A stretch of 64,000 nucleotides of DNA from Naumovozyma dairenensis CBS 421 (lineage: Eukaryota > Ascomycota > Saccharomycetes > Saccharomycetales > Saccharomycetaceae): contig NC_016483.1 of assembly GCF_000227115.2 (NCBI RefSeq), forward strand, positions 1,054,001-1,118,000. Reading direction: 5' to 3'. The stretch's first letter is position 1; each line of letters opens with the position of its first letter. Below are positions 54,527-64,000 of this stretch, piece by piece. Made by a program: the position numbers and the translations under genes. The notes beneath the pieces are model-generated. The model saw only the letters and a program-made list of their open reading frames with translations. It searched no databases and was not told the origin of the DNA.

Positions 54527-55465
54527 TACTCGACTATCCGTAACCTACGATACGTTTTGAGTAGCAGCCGCCTCTCGGCGGTTAAGTATATAATTCCAAA
54601 ACAAGAAACGCTTTAGTTTATTACGTTCGAGGTATTTTAATATAGTGGTCTTCTTTCCGATAGCATTGAAATTCTTATTCAAAGAATAGTGGTTTGGATC
54701 TTATGTCGTATACATAGCTATATGAGTTACTCCATAAATGTATATCATTATGACCGACTAACACTCAGAAGTTACGCCAACTCATATCGTGGTATCTACC
54801 GACATCAAATTTGTTTTCATCGATGTTAAGAAAAAGTAGGTATATAATGAGCATCATAACGCACATCAATGGTGTCTTGGAAAAACTCTTATGTCTATAC
54901 GGTTCATAAAATGGGTCAGAAAAGTTTTATATGAGTTAGAATAATTGCCCAATTCTATATACTTTCGCCAAAGAATATTTACGGTTCCCAAGGATGCAAC
55001 AAAAGAAAAACCCGAATTAATCAAAGAATGTTCCGTTCCCCTAAGCTAGTATCGTATCTTTCGTATCCCAATGGGTAAGTACAGCGATGTTCTTAATAAG
55101 AGTACATATACATAGGGAATTAAAAGATTCGTAAATTCTTACCCGTGACACAATCGAATATACACGGAGACGGAGGTGGACGGGAAATACATTGTAGCAA
55201 ATAGGTAAATGGTTACTAAAATAGGTAGTACATAGTTGCCATGTTTACCATTTATTGTGTATTGATTTCTTCTTGCTGACCAATTTACCCCCCCCCCACG
55301 TTGGGTGGACAACAACCAACACTCACGCTGTGTTTGTTACCTTGGAGACCAGTTCCCAATATAGTTTCTATAACTGTTTCTAGGAACATTTCAAATCCAA
55401 ATAAAAGGCTTGGTCGTCTTCGTAGTCTATAGAAACCATTGTAAGAATGGGGTAAAACTTTGCTT

Positions 55466-55643
55466 ACGCGTTTCTTTACCCAAATGGGAAATGTCTACGC
55501 GTAAACAGACAAAAAAGAAAAGAAAAGTAGGGCAAAATGAGACGCGTAAACAAGTTTCAGAACCGTCTCTACTTAGAAACAGACGCGTAAAATATTTCAA
55601 TTAGTAATAAAGATATGAAAAGAATGACGCGTATCGTACGCGT
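55466..55643 (+). promoter_or_regulatory. Cluster of six MCB boxes (MBF sites) of RNR1
   Basis: ACGCGT occurs at 55466, 55497, 55542, 55583, 55627 and 55638. Four of the six are followed by AAA in the same orientation, and three read GACGCGTA. MBF (Mbp1-Swi6) drives G1/S expression of RNR1 from such sites in S. cerevisiae. Six perfect copies within 178 bp, 416-593 bp before the ATG, are not chance in this AT-rich DNA. Confidence 0.9.
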
Positions 55644-56058
55644 AAATGTAAATGGCAAATTTTTCCATTAAACTTTTACGTACATATCTGAGCAGAACAA
55701 GGGAAAGGTAGGTTGTTTCTTGGGATCAAAGAATATCTCCTTCGTAGATGTCTAGTAGAGAAAAGGTAAAGGAAATCATTTCACCAGGTGAAACAGAGGA
55801 TTCAAGTAGTAGTGGTATAATAATAATATACCCTTTTTGTAAGTAGTCGATTTTCGCGTTTCGTTTGATTTGTATGCTGTTTGAAGAAGTTTTTAAAAGG
55901 TCAATATCTAAGTATATAAACCTATTGCATCAAGATCATTTAGAGGCTTTCCTTCATTAAATATTTTCATTTCTTCCCATTTACATTTTGTTATCTAAGA
56001 GAAGAACACCAGAGACTCAAACTTCACTCATAAATATCATAACACATTATATTTTACC

Positions 56059-58806
56059 ATGTACGTTATAAAAAGAGATGGTCGTAAAGAACCAGTCAAA
56101 TTCGATAAAATTACTGCACGTATCTCACGTTTATGTTATGGTCTAGATCCAGCTCGCATCGACGCTGTTAAAGTCACTCAACGTATTATTTCCGGTGTTT
56201 ATGAAGGTGTCACTACTATTGAATTAGATAATTTGGCCGCTGAAACTTGTGCTTACATGACCACTGTCCATCCAGATTATGCCACTTTAGCCGCTAGATT
56301 AGCAATCTCTAATTTACATAAACAAACTACAAAACAATTCTCCACTGTCATTCAGAATTTACATGACTATATCAACCCTGCCACTGGTAAACATGCCCCA
56401 ATGATTTCAGAGGACGTCTACAGTATCGTCATGGATAACAAAGATGAACTTAACTCATCCATCGTTTACGACAGAGATTTCCAATTCAACTATTTCGGTT
56501 TCAAAACTTTAGAACGTTCATACCTTCTAAGGATTAACGGTCAAGTCGCTGAACGTCCACAACACTTAATAATGAGAGTCGCTCTTGGTATTCACGGTAG
56601 AGATATTAAAGCTGCCTTAGAAACTTACAACTTAATGTCCCTAAGATATTTCATTCATGCCTCTCCAACTCTTTTCAACGCTGGTACTCCAAAACCTCAA
56701 ATGTCCTCTTGTTTCTTAGTCGCCATGAAAGATGATTCCATTGAAGGTATCTACGACACTCTAAAGGAATGTGCTTTAATCTCAAAGACTGCAGGTGGTA
56801 TCGGTTTACATATTCATAACATTCGTTCCACTGGTTCTTATATCGCTGGTACTAATGGTACTTCTAATGGTTTGATTCCTATGGTCCGTGTTTTCAACAA
56901 CACTGCTCGTTATGTCGATCAAGGTGGTAATAAGAGACCCGGTGCATTTGCCTTATACTTGGAACCATGGCATGCGGATATATTTGATTTCATTGAAATT
57001 AGAAAGAATCATGGTAAGGAGGAAATTCGTGCAAGAGATTTATTCCCAGCTTTATGGATTCCAGATTTATTCATGAAACGTGTCGAACAAAATGGTCAAT
57101 GGACTTTATTCTCTCCAAGTTCTGCTCCTGGTTTGTCTGATTGTTATGGTGAAGAATTCGAAGAATTATATACTCGTTACGAAAGAGAAGGACGTGGTAA
57201 GACTATTAAGGCTCAAAAATTATGGTATTCTATTCTTGAAGCTCAAACTGAAACTGGTACTCCATTCATCTTATACAAGGATGCTTGTAACGAAAAATCT
57301 AATCAAAAGAATTTGGGTGTTATTAAATCTTCAAATTTGTGTTGTGAAATCGTCGAATATTCTGCTCCAGATGAAACTGCTGTTTGTAATTTAGCTTCGG
57401 TCGCTTTACCTGCTTTTATTGAAACTTCTGAAGATGGTAAGACTTCCACTTATAACTTCAAGAAATTACATGAAATTTCTAAAGTTATTACTCGTAATTT
57501 GAACAGGGTTATTGACCGTAATTATTATCCAGTTCCAGAAGCTAGAAACTCTAATATGAGACATAGACCAATTGCTCTTGGTGTTCAAGGTTTAGCTGAT
57601 ACTTATATGCTTTTACGTATGCCTTTCGAATCTGATGAAGCAAAGATTCTAAACAAACAAATCTTCGAAACTATCTACCATGCTTCTTTAGAAGCTTCAT
57701 GTGAATTAGCTCAAAAGGATGGCCCATATTTGAACTTCGAAGACTCTCCATCTGCTAAAGGTATCTTACAAATGGATATGTGGAATCAAAAACCATTCGG
57801 TATGTGGGATTGGGATACTTTAAGAAATGATATTAGAAAATACGGTTTAAGAAACTCCTTAACTATGGCTCCAATGCCAACTGCTTCTACTTCTCAAATT
57901 TTGGGTTACAATGAATGTTTCGAACCTGTTACCTCCAACATGTACTCTCGTCGTGTCTTATCTGGTGAATTCCAAGTCGTTAACCCATATTTGTTACGTG
58001 ATTTGGTCGATTTAGGTATTTGGGATGATGGTATGAAACAACATATTATTACTGAAAATGGTTCTATTCAAAACTTACCAAATGTCCCAGATGAATTAAA
58101 GAAGCTATACAAAACCATTTGGGAAATTTCTCAAAAGACTATTATTGACATGGCTGCTGACCGTTCCATTTACATTGATCAATCTCATTCTATGAACTTG
58201 TTCTTACGTGCTCCAACAATGGGTAAATTAACAAGTATGCATTTCTATGGTTGGAAGAAGGGTTTGAAGACCGGTATGTACTACTTAAGAACTCAAGCTG
58301 CTTCTGCTGCTATTCAATTCACTATTGATCAAGCTATTGCTGATAAGGCCGCTAGTAATATTGCTGACGTAAGTAATTTGAACCGTCCATCATATATTCC
58401 AACTGATCCTACTTACACTCCATCTGATTTTGATCCAGAAACTGCTCCAGCTGTTGAATTTACTCCTGCTCCACGTACTGCTGACCCAGCTTTTGAACTT
58501 CCTACTGCTACAGTCACTGCTCCAGCTCCAGCTCCAGCTCCAGCAGCCCCTGTCGCTGCTCCAGTTGCATCTACTCCTTCAAGATCCAACTCTCCAACTC
58601 CATCTAACGATTCATCTCTAGCAAGCAGTGTCGGTTCTCTTTCAATTGGAGAAACACAACCAGTTGTAGCCATTCCAGAAAGTATACAGAAGAAAGACGT
58701 CGCTCCAATTGCAGATGATGAAGAAACTGAATTTGATATTTACAATTCAAAGGTTGTTGCATGTGCTATTGATAATCCAGAAGCTTGTGAAATGTGTTCT
58801 GGTTAA
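56059..58806 (+). CDS. RNR1: Ribonucleotide reductase large subunit
   Basis: The protein has 915 residues (888 for S. cerevisiae Rnr1). It reduces ribonucleoside diphosphates to dNDPs with the Rnr2/Rnr4 small subunit. The N-terminal ATP cone starts [19 protein letters not shown]. The active-site region has [18 protein letters not shown], and [20 protein letters not shown] carries further catalytic residues. [18 protein letters not shown] is typical. The tail ends in the redox pair CEMCSG. An Ala/Pro-rich segment near residues 800-860 lengthens the linker before that tail. The MCB cluster favours an RNR1-like role; RNR3 is the duplicate, and this gene could descend from either. Confidence 0.97.
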   Translation: MYVIKRDGRKEPVKFDKITARISRLCYGLDPARIDAVKVTQRIISGVYEGVTTIELDNLAAETCAYMTTVHPDYATLAARLAISNLHKQTTKQFSTVIQNLHDYINPATGKHAPMISEDVYSIVMDNKDELNSSIVYDRDFQFNYFGFKTLERSYLLRINGQVAERPQHLIMRVALGIHGRDIKAALETYNLMSLRYFIHASPTLFNAGTPKPQMSSCFLVAMKDDSIEGIYDTLKECALISKTAGGIGLHIHNIRSTGSYIAGTNGTSNGLIPMVRVFNNTARYVDQGGNKRPGAFALYLEPWHADIFDFIEIRKNHGKEEIRARDLFPALWIPDLFMKRVEQNGQWTLFSPSSAPGLSDCYGEEFEELYTRYEREGRGKTIKAQKLWYSILEAQTETGTPFILYKDACNEKSNQKNLGVIKSSNLCCEIVEYSAPDETAVCNLASVALPAFIETSEDGKTSTYNFKKLHEISKVITRNLNRVIDRNYYPVPEARNSNMRHRPIALGVQGLADTYMLLRMPFESDEAKILNKQIFETIYHASLEASCELAQKDGPYLNFEDSPSAKGILQMDMWNQKPFGMWDWDTLRNDIRKYGLRNSLTMAPMPTASTSQILGYNECFEPVTSNMYSRRVLSGEFQVVNPYLLRDLVDLGIWDDGMKQHIITENGSIQNLPNVPDELKKLYKTIWEISQKTIIDMAADRSIYIDQSHSMNLFLRAPTMGKLTSMHFYGWKKGLKTGMYYLRTQAASAAIQFTIDQAIADKAASNIADVSNLNRPSYIPTDPTYTPSDFDPETAPAVEFTPAPRTADPAFELPTATVTAPAPAPAPAAPVAAPVASTPSRSNSPTPSNDSSLASSVGSLSIGETQPVVAIPESIQKKDVAPIADDEETEFDIYNSKVVACAIDNPEACEMCSG

Positions 58807-59518
58807 ACAAACCGATTCACAATTTTTCTCCTCCATTAGCATTTTAAAATTTTGGTCATGATTTTTTTCTCTCTATCTTATTCAAATTCCTATTCATTTC
58901 TTTTATCTTACTTTCATTTTGGGTTTAAACGGTGTATTTTATTCTATTTCTATATTTTAACTGATACGTATACATATAATATTTCTATAATCAAACTAAT
59001 AATCATAACAATAATTATATTACAAAAATACTTTCTTCTTCTACTCATAAGCATGTATATGGACCTGTCCAATCTTTAAGTTTCATGTATTCTATAATAG
59101 GTAGATTCTGATACTATAAAGCTTCTGAGAAAAGACCATCCAAATATCGGGAAGATCATGATCCCCCTACAAAACGCCCAGTAATATTGGATAGGATCCA
59201 ACATATATCCGTAAATAGTTTATAACATTGGAATTGATGTATATCGATAGATTGCAAATTCTGTTCCTGTCGCTGATATTTCATACAGTGTTATTATTTC
59301 TTACCCGCACATACTAGTAAATATTTTATATGGATATTTCAATCAACAGTTAGAATTACAGGAAGATCTACTAAGTACGTAAATTTAAAGGTGAGGTTGA
59401 CATAACTGGCGGATGCTAGAAACACGTTACCATTTGCTCATTTGTTCCTTAATAGAACCACGGTAAATTTATTGCTCAAAACATACGGCAGGAATACAAG
59501 TTGCAGGATTTGTTCATA
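58807..59518. other. RNR1 3' region and SEC6 promoter
   Basis: 712 bp, T-rich at first. The 75-codon frame at 58852-59079 is low complexity and not supported. Confidence 0.5.
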
Positions 59519-61924
59519 ATGTCGTCGATACCTAAAATTTCAGATTTAATCAAGACGGATTTATCATTAGAAAGAATCCGAGATATTAAGGAACAGTTCC
59601 TTAAACAGAAATCTACAATTGAGTATCAATTAAATAAAGAATCTGAAAAATATTATGGAAATGTTCAAGAAAGTCTAAATCTATTAAATACCTCTCAGAA
59701 ATCTGTCAACGCAATCAAGGAACGATTGAATGATGTCGATAAATTAAGTAAAGAGAGTAAATCCTCAATTGATAGATATGATGTGATATTCGATGCCACT
59801 AAATTATATGATACTATTAATACTACCTCGGCAATTTATGATAAGATTATGAACTTCACTAATTTGGTTGATAAGATGGATCAAATGTTAGAGCAGGAAT
59901 TATCAATGGATGCAATTGAATCGGGTTGCCCCTATCTTTTAGACATACACTATTCATTGACCATCGCGAGAGATTTCCAAGATCGAATGAATGTAATGGC
60001 TCAGGTTTCAACAGATGATGTACAAAGAATTGTTCAAAAAGTTTTTAATAAAGTTTCTGGATTAGTCACGAAATTTGATCAACTATTGGAATCTTTAATT
60101 TATGACCTCGTGGAAATTGTTAGATCAGGTCAAATTTCTTTAGCCATAAGATTATTTAAGATTATTGATTTAGAGGAAAGAGAAGATTTAAGAATTACAG
60201 CTATCAGAAATATTATTAAGAAAAAGGAAATTCAAGCTGAAAAATCCTCCATTAGGAAACTTCCGAATAACAAAAATGCAGCAAGGTTATTAGAAGATGA
60301 ACATTCTATTGTGGAATATCCAACCCCCAATGGGCTTTATAATGAAATTCTTAGTGGAACCATCGCATCAAGAACATTACCGCGTGGTTATAGAAATTTT
60401 TTCTTCAATAAATTACAACAATCAATTGCAGATATGTTTATTGAAGTACGGAAAGAATATAAGGACGAAAAAACATTTGAAGTTCTTAATAATTTAGATT
60501 GGGTATTTAATGAACTATTAATGTTTAAAGAACATATTTCATTATATTGCTCTAAACATTGGAATATCTTTGATAAAGCTTACGAATATTATTATAATGA
60601 GATGCATATACTGGTAAATGAGTTAGTAGAGTCTGAACCTGAGACTATTATTATTTTAGACATTTTAGATTTTGATAAGAGTTTCCAACAAACCTTAATA
60701 AAAGATTTCGGTTTCAAGAAAAAAGATATCAAAAGTATTATTGGACCAGAACAAAAGGAAAAACTATTCAAAGATTACTTGAATTTGATTGTGGAGAAAA
60801 TGACGGAATGGATCTCCAATTTAGAAAAAGCAGAATTTGTTGTTTTCCTAGAAAGAGCTACACCTCCTCATATAGACCCAGAGGGGTTATTATTTTTAGA
60901 TGGTACAAAGACATGTTTCCAAATGTTTACTCAACAAGTAGAAGTGGCATCAGGTTCAGGCCAAGCTAAGATATTAGTTGGTGTTATTGAGAAATTTACC
61001 AATCTGTTATTAATTCGTCAAAAACACTGGATTGCAAATATTAATAGTGAAGTTAAACGATTACTAAGATATAATGAACTATATGATATTGATCCGCAAA
61101 ATATTCCTGAAGAGGACCAATGTCCAGGTGGGTTATTAGAATATTTGATTGCAGTTTCCAATGACCAAATGAGAGCAGCAGATTATACTATGGCGCTGTC
61201 TACTAAATATGGTAATTTAGTCAGTAAAGTTTATGAGAAGGAAATTTCAATACATATGAATAGATCATTAGATGGGTTTGCAGAAGTGGTTAAATGTACA
61301 TCCAATGGGTTGTTATCAATAATATTTGATGATTTAAAGGGTCCATATCATGAAATATTCAGTAAGAGTTGGTATACTGGTAGTCAAGTACAACAAATTT
61401 CAGATACATTGAATGAATACCTTGTTGATATTAAGGCACAGATGAGTCCCGTCGTATTTAGTGTTTTCATTGGTAATATTATCGATGAATCATTTTTACA
61501 ATTTATCAACGCATTAAATGAACATCATTCATTTAAAAGTAAGAACAATAAATTCCTAGGATGTATGAAAAGAGATTTCGAAATATTTTTCGAATTATTT
61601 GCCAAATTTGTACCTGAAGAAAACAAACAAGAAATTATTGATGTTAGATTTAAAGTAATGGAATATTTCATTGATTTAAGTTGCGGACCACTGGATGAAA
61701 TTATGGATACCTGGGCGAATTTATTAGTGGAGTATCCTGAGACTCCAATTGATTTCCTTACAGGTATATTGACATGTAGAAAAGACGTGGATTCTTCCGA
61801 TAGAAAGCATATGCTAAAGGATGGTATAATAAATATCAATGACCCAGAGAGAGTTAAGAGATTAAATAACAAAGTTACTGAAATATCATTCATCAGTAGA
61901 TTTGTTTTCAATTCATCGAAATGA
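59519..61924 (+). CDS. SEC6: Exocyst subunit Sec6
   Basis: The ATG at 59519 gives 801 residues (805 in S. cerevisiae); six upstream codons begin at TTG. Sec6 is a core exocyst subunit that tethers secretory vesicles at the bud and interacts with Sec9. It begins with the expected SSIPKISDLIKTDLSLERIR and a long N-terminal coiled coil (about residues 20-90). The helical CATCHR-type body follows, including ERATPPHIDPEGLLFLDGT and CPGGLLEYLIAVSNDQMRAA, to the C-terminal DVDSSDRKHMLKD. S. cerevisiae SEC6 is on chromosome IX (YIL068C). Confidence 0.96.
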   Translation: MSSIPKISDLIKTDLSLERIRDIKEQFLKQKSTIEYQLNKESEKYYGNVQESLNLLNTSQKSVNAIKERLNDVDKLSKESKSSIDRYDVIFDATKLYDTINTTSAIYDKIMNFTNLVDKMDQMLEQELSMDAIESGCPYLLDIHYSLTIARDFQDRMNVMAQVSTDDVQRIVQKVFNKVSGLVTKFDQLLESLIYDLVEIVRSGQISLAIRLFKIIDLEEREDLRITAIRNIIKKKEIQAEKSSIRKLPNNKNAARLLEDEHSIVEYPTPNGLYNEILSGTIASRTLPRGYRNFFFNKLQQSIADMFIEVRKEYKDEKTFEVLNNLDWVFNELLMFKEHISLYCSKHWNIFDKAYEYYYNEMHILVNELVESEPETIIILDILDFDKSFQQTLIKDFGFKKKDIKSIIGPEQKEKLFKDYLNLIVEKMTEWISNLEKAEFVVFLERATPPHIDPEGLLFLDGTKTCFQMFTQQVEVASGSGQAKILVGVIEKFTNLLLIRQKHWIANINSEVKRLLRYNELYDIDPQNIPEEDQCPGGLLEYLIAVSNDQMRAADYTMALSTKYGNLVSKVYEKEISIHMNRSLDGFAEVVKCTSNGLLSIIFDDLKGPYHEIFSKSWYTGSQVQQISDTLNEYLVDIKAQMSPVVFSVFIGNIIDESFLQFINALNEHHSFKSKNNKFLGCMKRDFEIFFELFAKFVPEENKQEIIDVRFKVMEYFIDLSCGPLDEIMDTWANLLVEYPETPIDFLTGILTCRKDVDSSDRKHMLKDGIININDPERVKRLNNKVTEISFISRFVFNSSK

Positions 61925-62096
61925 GAAGTAATAAAATGACGGAGAGATGAAAGGAAGTATTTTGGGATTATAAGACAATTTCCGTTACTTGTACTATTGC
62001 ATGCGTAAATAATTTTTTTGAATAGACTCTATATATGATATTTATAAAAAGTGTTAAAAGGATTCTTATACCTATGTAGTGGGATAAATGGAGAAT

Positions 62097-62468
62097 TCAT
62101 TTATATATCCACATTATTGTAAACATGTATTCTTTATCGAGCGTATCACTATGCTTACTATTAATTCTATATGTGAATTGGCCATCTTTTTGGGGATTCC
62201 AAATGGCACCAAACGAGGTGGAAATTGAATAATTATTCTGAGTGTTCTGATCTTTAGATGATTCTAAGCACGTCATTGAAACGACATATTTATAAGAGGA
62301 TGAAAACTTATTCAAACGTTGTAGAATATTTCGAATCCATATATCCTTTAATGCGGACTCGTCATCTGCATTTACAATTGAGTCGTAACTTGACTCAATG
62401 AAGTCTATTAGTTTCTCTGAAGAAAAGGGGGCTTGTGATAGATCTACTTCTTCAACTTGCACATTCAT
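62097..62468 (-). CDS. TDA2: Tda2, dynein-light-chain-like endocytic protein
   Basis: The protein has 123 residues (126 in S. cerevisiae). Tda2 has a TCTEX-type fold and supports clathrin-mediated endocytosis at actin patches by binding Aim21. Matching text is KLIDFIESSYDSI near the start, KFSSSYKYVVSMTCLE in the middle, and GAIWNPQKDGQFTYRI with TIMWIYK at the end, against GASWESKKDGIFNYKL and TILWLHK in S. cerevisiae. It is convergent with SEC6 and divergent from VTC1, as YER071C is next to YER072W. Confidence 0.9.
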   Translation of the reverse strand: MNVQVEEVDLSQAPFSSEKLIDFIESSYDSIVNADDESALKDIWIRNILQRLNKFSSSYKYVVSMTCLESSKDQNTQNNYSISTSFGAIWNPQKDGQFTYRINSKHSDTLDKEYMFTIMWIYK

Positions 62469-63234
<766 letters not shown>

Positions 63235-64000
63235 ATATATACATGAGAGTGATGGTTTTTAATTACTGCACGCATTGGGCTCAATGAATCGATAAGTAGT
63301 AGCAAAAAATGCTAAGACCTAACATTAGTGACTTTTGGTAGTAGTGGTAATCTTCTATATTTCTATATTCCTATATGTAATGTAACATCACATTATGAGA
63401 AAAATATATATACATATATATATATATAGGAGTAGGCCATTTATTTTCGCTTATTAAATGGGTGGAATCTAAATTTCACTAACTCCTGGAACATATTACA
63501 AGTAGTTTCAAGAGTTTCATATTTTAACATTACACATTCCAATTAAAATCAAACTATGAAAAAGAAATTTTTATACCAACTTCAGTTGGAGTGCGTACTG
63601 CATTTGCAATTACGTACTAAGTTATATTGGCAATGCCATTGAACTAATTCATTGAATGTGGAAATTCTTTTCTTCTCTACGTTACTATCCAAAAAGGACG
63701 TTTTCTGAAGACTAATATTAGGATGAAGTGCTTTTTATTTTTGCATCCAACATAAAAAAGGTTTACTCACCTGTACTGAATCCTGCTTATAGTTTTGAAA
63801 AAACATATCCAATAAAATGTGGCTCTACAAATTTGAACAAGGACTCTTCTCTTGGCGATGCATTTCTATATTTAATGACGAGCAGGTAAAATTGATAGTT
63901 TTTGAGAGGGTGAGTAACATTGAGAACCATTTCTATTGGACAATTTGAATATCTCCAAGATGCAACATGTCAAAATCTGAGCAAGTACTACGTACTGTGT
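63235..64000. other. Region downstream of VTC1 to the window end
   Basis: 766 bp with a TA repeat at about 63405-63429. A 45-codon protein-like stretch (about 63724-63880, +) has no ATG start and is flanked by stops. I see no supported gene. TACGTAC occurs twice, near 63612 and 63983. Confidence 0.5.

Larger units (their letters stand above)
54294..56058. promoter_or_regulatory. Extended RNR1 upstream region
   Basis: 1.77 kb without a supported gene. It holds an RFX-type palindrome (54509-54526), two weaker X-box-like sequences (55235-55249 and 55336-55349), a ten-C run (55288-55297) and a cluster of six MCB boxes (55466-55643). Ancestral neighbours such as YRB2 and FIS1 would be expected here in an unduplicated genome and are not seen. 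Confidence 0.7.

Noticed and set aside
63724..63880. 45-codon protein-like stretch near the window end
   Set aside because: It has no start codon, is flanked by stops and has no family resemblance.

Overview
The window is nuclear DNA from a budding yeast of the family Saccharomycetaceae. The base composition is AT-rich, the genes are almost all intronless, and the one clear intron (in RPL34) has the yeast GTATGT donor and TACTAAC branch site. Nearly every protein is recognisable against a Saccharomyces cerevisiae counterpart. From RPL34 rightwards the order interleaves genes that sit on S. cerevisiae chromosome V (HMF1, PET117, PCL6, FCY21/22, CEM1, GPP, VHR, ICL1, RGI, MOT2, ARG5,6, RNR1, TDA2, VTC1) with genes from the sister region of chromosome IX (SNP1, ARC15, SEC6). 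Several ancestral neighbours (THO1, YRB2, FIS1) are absent. That mosaic fits a post-whole-genome-duplication species with its own pattern of gene loss. The long intergenic regions and the poly-Asn, poly-Gln and poly-Ser tracts make a Naumovozyma-like species my best guess, but the species is not proven.

Layout. 1-1.6 kb: an unrecognised membrane-type ORF and poorly conserved sequence with a possible LTR scrap. 1.6-9 kb: ACF4, CSN12, an unnamed 53-residue gene, TMH11, HOM3. 9-16.7 kb: an unrecognised acidic/coiled-coil gene, SBH1, SAS3, RPL34. 17-31.4 kb: HMF1, PET117, PCL6/7, an FCY permease, CEM1, a glycerol-3-phosphatase gene, VHR, ICL1. 31.4-46.7 kb: an accessory island with a tRNA-Ser(UGA) gene, degenerate LTR and gene relics, two broken paralogous secreted-protein genes, a shortened FLO11-type adhesin, a degenerate hAT transposon with intact ends and target duplications, a second small hAT-like element beside it, and RGI. 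46.7-64 kb: MOT2, SNP1, ARG5,6, ARC15, RNR1, SEC6, TDA2, VTC1.

Shared themes. Amino-acid synthesis genes HOM3 and ARG5,6 each have a perfect Gcn4 site upstream. RNR1 has six MCB boxes, plus RFX/X-box-like elements further out. RPL34 has a Rap1 site, and VTC1 has a Pho4-type CACGTG. ICL1, RGI and the FLO11-like gene would respond to carbon source or stress in related yeasts and have unusually long upstream regions. The most unusual part of the window is the island at about 31.4-45.7 kb, where transposons, an adhesin and a decaying secreted-protein family lie between conserved housekeeping genes.
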